Of a stretch of 8,372 bases of DNA, positions 1 through 5,100 are shown in pieces. This DNA is from TMED14 sp041192685 (GTDB lineage Bacteria > Bacteroidota > Bacteroidia > Flavobacteriales > Schleiferiaceae). A program made the translations under genes and the position numbers. The notes under the pieces were generated by a model. The model had not been told where the DNA came from. It was given only the letters and a program-made list of their open reading frames with translations, and ran no database searches. Numbering within the stretch: position 1 is the stretch's first letter; every line of letters starts with the position of its first letter. The DNA is taken from the NCBI GenBank assembly GCA_041192685.1, contig JBEEMM010000054.1, forward strand, positions 1 to 8,372. The letters are read 5' to 3'.

Positions 1-400
1 CACGCTTCGACAGGGTCTCGAACGTACCGTCGGTCTTCATCTTGTCGATGTTCGACATCTTCTTGATGGCCTTGCGAATCGTGACGAAGTTGGTAAGCAT
101 ACCTCCAGGCCAGCGCTCCACGATGTAGGGCATATTTAGGGCCTTGGCCGTGTCTGCAACAATCTCTTTAGCTTGCTTTTTGGTAGCCACAAAAAGGATT
201 TTGCGCCCGCTTCCGGCAATTTTGCCCATGGCCTCGGAGGCAATGGCAAGCTTCTTTTGGGTCTTTTGAAGATCGATAATGTGAATCCCGTTGCGCTCCA
301 TAAAAATATAGGGGGCCATGTTGGGGTTCCACTTGCGGGTCTGGTGACCAAAGTGAACTCCTGCGTCGAGGAGCTGCTGAATTTCAGGCATTTGTGCCAT
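1..400 (-). CDS. rpsB: 30S ribosomal protein S2 (N-terminal 133 residues; gene continues beyond the left edge)
   Basis: S2 is a structural protein of the small ribosomal subunit, bound late in assembly on the solvent side near protein S1. The reverse strand starts with ATG at 400-398 and reads MAQMPEIQQLLDAGVHFGHQ, then RKWNPNMAPYIF, MERNGIHIIDL and FVATKKQA, all hallmarks of S2. VERWPGGMLTNF, also typical, follows near residues 93-104. About half of the usual length (roughly 250 residues) is present, and the frame is open to the window edge. It is the third gene after rplM and rpsI, the usual order in Bacteroidota, where tsf normally follows; that would lie outside the window. The gap to rpsI is 93 bases. 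No Shine-Dalgarno motif is visible before the start, as is common in the phylum. Identity is secure; only the 3' half is unseen. Confidence 0.98.
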   Translation of the reverse strand, partial: MAQMPEIQQLLDAGVHFGHQTRKWNPNMAPYIFMERNGIHIIDLQKTQKKLAIASEAMGKIAGSGRKILFVATKKQAKEIVADTAKALNMPYIVERWPGGMLTNFVTIRKAIKKMSNIDKMKTDGTFETLSKR

Positions 401-493
401 AGTGATGAGGGTTTACGTTCGCTAAAAAATCAACGACCAAGTAGCGCCGGGGCGATCTTGATCGTTTGGATGCTAAACCTATTGTTCTAAGTA
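401..493 (-). other. rpsI-rpsB intergenic leader, no firm element
   Basis: This 93-base spacer is the longest gap inside the ribosomal operon. On the minus strand it has a weak -7-like octamer TAGGTTTA (481-474; one mismatch to TAnnTTTG) but no TTTG at the expected distance upstream. A short inverted repeat CGATC-TT-GATCG lies at about 453-464. Neither is enough to call a promoter, terminator or S2-binding autoregulatory leader. The simplest reading is that rpsB is co-transcribed with rplM and rpsI. A leader structure is possible because ribosomal operons are often autoregulated, but nothing here proves it. Confidence 0.3.
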
Positions 494-880
494 TTAACGC
501 TTGGAGAATTGGAAACGCTTGCGTGCTTTTTTCTGGCCGAACTTCTTGCGTTCTACCATGCGCGGGTCGCGGGTCATCAATCCTTCGGGCTTTAATGCAA
601 CTCGGAATTCTGGATTAATCTCGCAGAGGGCACGGGACAGACCAAGTCGAATTGCTTCTGCTTGACCGGTGATTCCGCCACCTTCTACGTTGACAGTAAT
701 GTCATAATTGTTCAAATTATCGGTCAACGAAAGGGGCTGACGTACTTTGTACTGAAGCGTTCCAGTAGAAAAATAGTTAGCCAACTCGCGGCGATTGATA
801 ATGATGGCTCCTTTGCCGGGCTTCACATAAACGCGGGCGACTGAAGTCTTGCGGCGTCCGATGGCGTGGGTCGTTGACAT
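494..880 (-). CDS. rpsI: 30S ribosomal protein S9
   Basis: S9 is a small-subunit head protein whose C-terminal tail reaches into the P-site region and contacts tRNA. The 128-residue product matches the normal family length. It begins MSTTHAIGRRKTSVARVYVK, containing the GRRK-S-ARV signature near residues 8-17. It continues with the central GGGITGQAEAIRLGLSRAL block, DPRMVERKKFGQKKARK near the C-terminus, and ends in the conserved basic tail FQFSKR, with the family's invariant terminal Lys-Arg. It lies 13 bases downstream of rplM on the same strand and should share its transcript. The first ATG fits the family N-terminus without extension. Nothing appears truncated or unusual. Confidence 0.98.
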   Translation of the reverse strand: MSTTHAIGRRKTSVARVYVKPGKGAIIINRRELANYFSTGTLQYKVRQPLSLTDNLNNYDITVNVEGGGITGQAEAIRLGLSRALCEINPEFRVALKPEGLMTRDPRMVERKKFGQKKARKRFQFSKR

Positions 881-893
881 CTATTGTATTCGA

Positions 894-1331
894 TTAAAAT
901 TGAACCGGTTGCTGGGCCTCATGGCCATGCTCGGCACCGGCGTACACGTGCAGATTGCGAAATAGTTCCGCGCCCAAGCGCGACTTAGGAAGCATTCCCT
1001 TGACAGCCTTCTCGACCACGCGGGTAGGATGCTTTACCAACTCTTCAGACGGAGTGCTGAAGCGCTGACCGCCAGGGAATCCTGTGTGGCGGATGTATTG
1101 CTTGTCGCGCATTTTATTGCCCGATAAGGCAATTTCTGCGGCATTGATGACAATGACGTTGTCTCCGCAGTCTACGTGCGGGGTGTAGTTGGGCCTGTGC
1201 TTTCCGCGAAGGCGAAAGGCAATTTTTGAAGCCAGGCGACCAAGTGTCTGGTCTTTGGCGTCAACCAAGACCCAGATTTTGCCTGCGTTGGCCTTAGTGG
1301 CCGAAATCGTTTTGTAGCTTAGCGAATCCAC
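894..1331 (-). CDS. rplM: 50S ribosomal protein L13 (GTG start)
   Basis: L13 is an early-assembling large-subunit protein that binds 23S rRNA. From GTG at 1331-1329 the product is 145 residues and starts VDSLSYKTISATKA (first residue translated as Met), matching the usual Bacteroidota beginning, M-[ND]-[TS]-LSYKT. Other family blocks are WVLVDAKDQTLGRLASK, RGKHRPNYTPHVDCGDN, VIVINAAEIALSGNK, YIRHTGFPGGQR, VEKAVKGMLPKSRLG and the end HVYAGAEHGHEAQQP. An ATG at 1439 in the same frame would add 36 residues unlike any L13, and it lies upstream of the promoter at 1355-1385, so that longer form is rejected. This is the first gene of the rplM-rpsI-rpsB operon and is divergent from the metalloprotease gene. 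The product identity is certain; the GTG start is strongly supported. Confidence 0.96.
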   Translation of the reverse strand: MDSLSYKTISATKANAGKIWVLVDAKDQTLGRLASKIAFRLRGKHRPNYTPHVDCGDNVIVINAAEIALSGNKMRDKQYIRHTGFPGGQRFSTPSEELVKHPTRVVEKAVKGMLPKSRLGAELFRNLHVYAGAEHGHEAQQPVQF

Positions 1332-1354
1332 GGTGCTGTACTTTTTTGGGGCTG

Positions 1355-1385
1355 CGAAGATACGCAATATGTATTGAAGCTCAAA
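1355..1385 (-). promoter_or_regulatory. Bacteroidota-type promoter of the rplM-rpsI-rpsB operon
   Basis: On the minus strand TTTG (1385-1382) is followed by exactly 19 bases and then TATCTTCG (1362-1355). This matches the phylum's primary sigma factor consensus TTTG-N19-TAnnTTTG at every specified base but one (TTCG for TTTG). Transcription should start a few bases downstream, near 1350, giving a leader of roughly 18-20 bases before the GTG at 1331. The -33 box is about 50 bases from the divergent protease start at 1434, so the two genes share a short control region. Assigned by reading; no start site has been measured. Confidence 0.75.
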
Positions 1386-1433
1386 GATTGTTGGCGTAGA
1401 AATTGAAGGAAAACTTGTAAAGAACTTGCGATA

Positions 1434-3485
1434 ATGCATCCAACCAGCCCTCCTGCGCGCATATTTATTCTGCTTCTCTGCTTATTTGCTGCGCCCTTTG
1501 CGGGAATTAGCCAAGTTATTCAGCCCTGCGCCTCCGACGAAATGTATGCTCTAGAAGTTGCAGAAAATCCACGGCGCGAAGCGCTCCGCGCCGAAACCGA
1601 GGCCGAAATACAGCACATTGTGCGCAACCAGCGCGCCGGAGATTCGCCCGAATCGGTAGTGCACCAAATACCCGTGGTGTTTCACATTATGTACTACGAA
1701 GAGCAAGACAACATCAGCGACGCCCAAATTCAGTCGGCATTGACCATTTTAAACCAAGACATGCGGCGGTTAAATCCCGACACGGGCAATTTGAGGTCCG
1801 TTTTTAAAAGCAGCGCGGCCGACCTTGAAGTGGAATTTGTTTTGGCCAAAATCGGGCCCAACGGAGAATGCAGCAACGGAATCAACCGCCGGTGGGACAT
1901 CAACAGCCTGGCCGCCAATAACAACATTAAAAGCAGCCTGAGCTGGCCCAATACCAAGTACCTCAACGTCTGGGTCGTTCGCGGCATCAACCTTGCTGGG
2001 ACCCCCGCCGGCACCATTGTCTTAGGGTATTCTGCCTTCCCCTACAACGGGATTCCAGGCACCCAAGACGGCATAGTAATTCGCCACGATCAGCTCGGCA
2101 GCGTCGGAACCGCTCAGGGCGAACGCCACCGAACCCTCACCCATGAGGTGGGCCACTACCTCAACCTGTTTCATACGTTTCAGGGCGGATGCGCCTTCGG
2201 CGACCAATGCGCCGACACCCCGCCCGTCGCGGCCTCGAGCAGCGGATGCAACTCCAACCAGAATACCTGCACCGTAGACCTGCCCGACCTGCCCGACATG
2301 ATTGAGAACTACATGGACTACAGCTCGAACCAGTGCATGAACACCTTCACGCAAAACCAAAAGTCTCGCGCCAAGGCTGTTTTAACCTCAACCCAACTGC
2401 GGGGCAACCTGGCCAGCGCCGCAAACCTATTGGCCACCGGAGTAAGTGGCACGGCGAACTGCAGCCCTGTGGCTGACTTTGAAATTGCCAATCCACTTCT
2501 ATGCTCGGGGGAGGCTTTGACCCTAATCGACCGATCCAGCAGCATCGGGACGCCGATCTACCATTGGAATGTACTGAGCACAACCAACCAAGTGGTGCAC
2601 CACGTGATGACGCAAAATCCCAGCCTGACCATGCCCGACCCAGGAGTCTACACGGTAAGCCTGACCGTCCAGGCGAGCAACGGTTCGAATACCCTAAACA
2701 AACCCCTTTCGGTAACGGTACGGCCGGTCGCGGGAACGAGCCACAGCCCTTGGTTCATCGGCACCATGGAAGACGAACTGCCCAACTCTTCATGGGCCAC
2801 CACGACCTTCGCCGACAGCAGCTACTGGCGACGGACCACCGCCGCAGCGCAGCAGGGTCAGGCGAGCTACCTCTTTCAAAACTCCAAACTTGTAGCGGGG
2901 GGTGAGGTGAGTGCCTTGTTAGGCGGACCCTTTGCCTACCCCAACACAGGCACCCTGAACCTGCGTTTTGCCCATGCCTTTGCGCGCAAGGCATCCAACG
3001 ACAACGACCAACTCAAGGTCTCGGTCAGCAGCAACTGCGGCGAAACGTGGCAACTGGTCCGCATTATTCCCGCGTTTCAGCTCGGCACCTCCGCGATTGT
3101 CGCTACCCCCTACGTGCCTACGGCCTCAGAATGGAAGTACACTTCAGTAAACCTGGCTTCCCTGGGACTTCAATCTGCCGGCAACCTCATGGTGAAGTTT
3201 GCCCTGAAATCAGGGGGCGGCAACAACCTCTACCTGGACGACGTGCAGCTAAGCACCACCCTTAGCAACGAAGAACTCGCGACCAAGCCACTGTGGATTA
3301 AGCCCAATCCCTCGCGTTCGGGAGCCATTCTCGCAGGCGCTCAGGGTGAGGTGCGAGTGCTCGACTTGAGCGGAAGGCTTATTTGGAAGTCTCATGCCGA
3401 CGGCGACCTTGCCCTGCCGGACCTCCCCGCGGGCAGTTATGTACTGCACTGCGCCGGGGTTAGCCTTCGCTGGAGCGTCCTTTAA
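1434..3485 (+). CDS. Secreted M43-family (pappalysin/cytophagalysin-like) zinc metalloprotease with T9SS sorting domain
   Basis: This is a predicted secreted endopeptidase of 683 residues. Residues 1-26 form a signal peptide (basic Arg9, hydrophobic core FILLLCLFAA, probable cleavage after GIS). A propeptide to about residue 75 includes Cys32. The metzincin domain covers about 76-335. Its zinc site is HEVGHYLNLFH at 237-247 (His237, His241, His247; catalytic Glu238), and the Met-turn is ENYMDYS with Met294. Cysteines 253, 259, 272, 279 and 301 are placed to form disulfides, as in M43. Residues 344-431 resemble a PKD domain. About 436-607 is a beta-rich domain ending LYLDDVQLS, like anchor/jelly-roll modules of secreted Bacteroidota proteins. 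A type A T9SS sorting domain follows from about 620 (KPNPS at 623-627, DLSGRLIW, LPAGSYVLHC). The protein should be exported by Sec and then released or anchored outside by T9SS. The usual Gly in the zinc motif is Asn244, a known metzincin alternative. Natural substrate unknown. No convincing promoter was found. Family assignment is firm; the internal domain names are less so. Confidence 0.93.
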   Translation: MHPTSPPARIFILLLCLFAAPFAGISQVIQPCASDEMYALEVAENPRREALRAETEAEIQHIVRNQRAGDSPESVVHQIPVVFHIMYYEEQDNISDAQIQSALTILNQDMRRLNPDTGNLRSVFKSSAADLEVEFVLAKIGPNGECSNGINRRWDINSLAANNNIKSSLSWPNTKYLNVWVVRGINLAGTPAGTIVLGYSAFPYNGIPGTQDGIVIRHDQLGSVGTAQGERHRTLTHEVGHYLNLFHTFQGGCAFGDQCADTPPVAASSSGCNSNQNTCTVDLPDLPDMIENYMDYSSNQCMNTFTQNQKSRAKAVLTSTQLRGNLASAANLLATGVSGTANCSPVADFEIANPLLCSGEALTLIDRSSSIGTPIYHWNVLSTTNQVVHHVMTQNPSLTMPDPGVYTVSLTVQASNGSNTLNKPLSVTVRPVAGTSHSPWFIGTMEDELPNSSWATTTFADSSYWRRTTAAAQQGQASYLFQNSKLVAGGEVSALLGGPFAYPNTGTLNLRFAHAFARKASNDNDQLKVSVSSNCGETWQLVRIIPAFQLGTSAIVATPYVPTASEWKYTSVNLASLGLQSAGNLMVKFALKSGGGNNLYLDDVQLSTTLSNEELATKPLWIKPNPSRSGAILAGAQGEVRVLDLSGRLIWKSHADGDLALPDLPAGSYVLHCAGVSLRWSVL

Positions 3486-3502
3486 GGCCAGGCAAAACTG
3501 CC

Positions 3503-4990
3503 CTACTTGACCTTGAATATATAGGTATCGGGGTTGGGCAGCTGCGCGACCAGCTCAAACTGCTCGGGATTTGCCTGATAGGCCGGCACAAAGTATCGGC
3601 CAATGGAACCATAGCCCAATTGATCCACTACGATGTAGTTGAGGCCCTGCTCCTTAAGCCTCTGGGCAAAAAGTTTAGGGTCGGACTCCGCAGGGATTCG
3701 CGTAGCACGGCGCTCTGCGAACAGGTACCAAAGCGCCGGCTTGCTGGTCGCAAACTGAGCGTCTTTGGGCAGGTTGTCTGAGGCAAACTCCCCCAAGCGA
3801 AAGTAGTTTTGGTAGGGCGCCGGATACTCGAGCTCGGCCTCGTCGTGAAGTACGCGAACAGGGCCCAGCATCAGGACGGCCAGCGCGGCAAACCACCATG
3901 GGTTCCATGAGGGCAGCGCAGCTCGAGCCAGTTCATAGCAGCCATAAAGGGCGGACAGCACAAGCACCGGAACCAGGGGTTGAATGAAGCGAACCCCATA
4001 CCACACGCTAGGCCAAACCATAAAAATGGCAAAGGAAACCAGTAGGTAGCCGGCAACCAGGCTGCGGAGCTTGGGCAGGCGATAGGTGCCATAGGCAACT
4101 AAAAAGAGAATTAAAAGTCCGACCAGAGGGTGCGACACCGGGGCCTCTGGGTTGTAGTCCACCGTAAAAGAAGGCAGCACGCTGTTGGGCAGTTCTTGGC
4201 TGAGGTAGCGCCCGGCATTCTCGGTAATGCGGTCCCAGAGTCCGCCTGCGTCAACCAAACCCTCTTCGGGGCGGTAGGGGTTGACCGATAGAAGCTGGTC
4301 TACATAGGCCGAGCCGGCTTCGACCATTCTGCCGCGAAGAACCCAGGGCGCGTAGAGGGCAAAAAAGGTTCCGCCAAAGGTGAAGGCGGCGGCCCAACGG
4401 CGCTCAAAGAGCAGATAAAGCCCGATGCCCGCTCCTAAGGCGATGCCGGCAGTGCGGATGTAGAAGGCGACCGAGGCCAAGACCACGACCAACCAAAAGT
4501 CGTAGGACTTATAAAATGGCTTGGTCTCTGGATTCCAGCGCAGCAGGGTCCAAAGGGCCAGCATCGAGGCGGCGGTGTAGGGTATCTCGCTCATTATAAT
4601 GGTGCTCGATCGCAGCAAATGGCTGTTGAGGCCGACCAAAATCACGGCGACCCAGGCCAGCGAAGCCGATCCGCTCGCGCGCTCGGCAAATCCGCGAAAC
4701 CACCAAAGCGCGGACGCAAAAAGAACTCCGTTTACCACCTTTAACCAGGTAAAACCCTTGCCAAAAACCATAGCCAGCGCCAAAAGGGCGGGATAACCCG
4801 GAGGAAAATGACTCGCAGGAGGCGAGCCGGGAATGTGAATGTTGGTGTAGCCCTCACCCTGCAGTAGGGCCTGGCCGAGAATGATGTAGCCCGCATTATC
4901 CCCGCCCATATCGAGCTTGGAATCAAACACAAAGGCGTAAATAAGGCCAAATGCGAGAACAAAGAGGCCGGGTACTTTAAAGCGTTGCAT
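3503..4990 (-). CDS. Polytopic membrane glycosyltransferase of the GT-C type (PMT/ArnT-like)
   Basis: A 495-residue integral membrane protein, probably transferring a sugar from a lipid-linked donor on the periplasmic side; donor and acceptor cannot be told. Residues 7-22 form the first membrane helix. A periplasmic loop follows with GGDNAGY (Asp31, where GT-C enzymes carry their catalytic acid) and HFPPGYPALLA at 61-71. A second acidic motif, MSEIPY, has Glu135 beside a helix, as in PMT-like enzymes. About ten hydrophobic segments follow to around residue 383, including VWYGVRFIQPLVPVL (329-343). The last 110 residues are soluble, consistent with the periplasmic C-terminal domain of such proteins. 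The start codon is fixed by the helix beginning at residue 7 and by a -7 element 4 bases upstream. It is a single gene, convergent with the protease (17-base gap) and divergent from the sulfate operon. Possible roles are lipid, glycan or protein glycosylation. The fold class is likely; the exact reaction is unassigned. Confidence 0.75.
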   Translation of the reverse strand: MQRFKVPGLFVLAFGLIYAFVFDSKLDMGGDNAGYIILGQALLQGEGYTNIHIPGSPPASHFPPGYPALLALAMVFGKGFTWLKVVNGVLFASALWWFRGFAERASGSASLAWVAVILVGLNSHLLRSSTIIMSEIPYTAASMLALWTLLRWNPETKPFYKSYDFWLVVVLASVAFYIRTAGIALGAGIGLYLLFERRWAAAFTFGGTFFALYAPWVLRGRMVEAGSAYVDQLLSVNPYRPEEGLVDAGGLWDRITENAGRYLSQELPNSVLPSFTVDYNPEAPVSHPLVGLLILFLVAYGTYRLPKLRSLVAGYLLVSFAIFMVWPSVWYGVRFIQPLVPVLVLSALYGCYELARAALPSWNPWWFAALAVLMLGPVRVLHDEAELEYPAPYQNYFRLGEFASDNLPKDAQFATSKPALWYLFAERRATRIPAESDPKLFAQRLKEQGLNYIVVDQLGYGSIGRYFVPAYQANPEQFELVAQLPNPDTYIFKVK

Positions 4991-4994
4991 GGGG

Positions 4995-5002
4995 CGAAGT
5001 TA
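4995..5002 (-). promoter_or_regulatory. -7 promoter element of the glycosyltransferase gene
   Basis: On the minus strand TAACTTCG (5002-4995) fits the Bacteroidota -7 consensus TAnnTTTG with one difference, the same TTCG variant seen before rplM. It is followed by CCCC and then the ATG at 4990-4988. I see no TTTG about 19 bases upstream. Because transcription in this phylum starts only a few bases after this box, the mRNA would have little or no 5' leader. Confidence 0.55.
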
Positions 5003-5003
5003 G

Positions 5004-5015
5004 CAAAGGACTTTG
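5004..5015. repeat. Short palindrome CAAAG-GA-CTTTG upstream of the glycosyltransferase -7 box
   Basis: The sequence CAAAGGACTTTG has perfect 5-base arms around a 2-base centre and lies one base beyond the glycosyltransferase -7 element, in the spacer where a regulator could bind. The arms do not extend further. It could be an operator half-site pair or chance; a 10-base match in a 110-base region is not strongly significant. Confidence 0.3.
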
Positions 5016-5056
5016 GGCTGATTCCACTGCGGGCTTACCCAAAATTCAGGAGCCTC

Positions 5057-5089
5057 ATTAAATCCCTACTTATTTTATAGGAATTTATT
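5057..5089. promoter_or_regulatory. Imperfect inverted repeat over the sulfate operon promoter (candidate operator)
   Basis: The left arm ATTAAATCCCTA (5057-5068) and right arm TAGGAATTTATT (5078-5089) are complementary at 10 of 12 positions. The spacer is 9 bases and the arm centres are 21 bases apart, about two helical turns. The right arm touches the first base of the -7 box of the permease gene, and the repeat covers the place where a -33 TTTG would be but is absent. This geometry suits a dimeric regulator that acts on the core promoter. The AT-rich composition makes chance similarity possible. No regulator can be named. Confidence 0.4.
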
Positions 5090-5096
5090 ACCTTTG
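5089..5096 (+). promoter_or_regulatory. -7 promoter element of the sulfate operon
   Basis: TACCTTTG is an exact match to the Bacteroidota -7 consensus TAnnTTTG and is followed by CCGC and the ATG of the permease at 5101. The -33 TTTG expected near 5066-5069 is replaced by CTAC, so the promoter may need an activator or rely on the AT-rich upstream DNA. The 4-base distance to ATG predicts a leaderless or nearly leaderless mRNA. Confidence 0.65.
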
Positions 5097-5100
5097 CCGC

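Noticed and set aside
474..481. TAGGTTTA on the minus strand as an internal rpsB promoter
   Set aside because: It differs from the -7 consensus, has no TTTG about 19 bases upstream, and co-transcription from the rplM promoter explains rpsB.
173..490. Plus-strand open frame opposite rpsB
   Set aside because: It is the antisense of a highly conserved ribosomal gene and its product resembles nothing.
1386..1433. Promoter for the metalloprotease gene
   Set aside because: The only -7-like string, AGAACTTG near 1420-1430, lacks the TA and has no partner -33 box. A promoter must exist but I cannot place it.
2501..2905. Long second open frame inside the protease gene on the plus strand, and several frames on the minus strand of the protease and permease genes
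   Set aside because: They lie fully inside well-supported genes, have low-complexity Arg/Pro/Ser-rich products and no recognisable motif. These are expected in GC-rich coding DNA.
3491..3502. GGCA-AAAC-TGCC hairpin in the 17-base convergent gap, as a bidirectional terminator
   Set aside because: The stem is only 4 base pairs and no T-tract follows on either strand; too weak to call.
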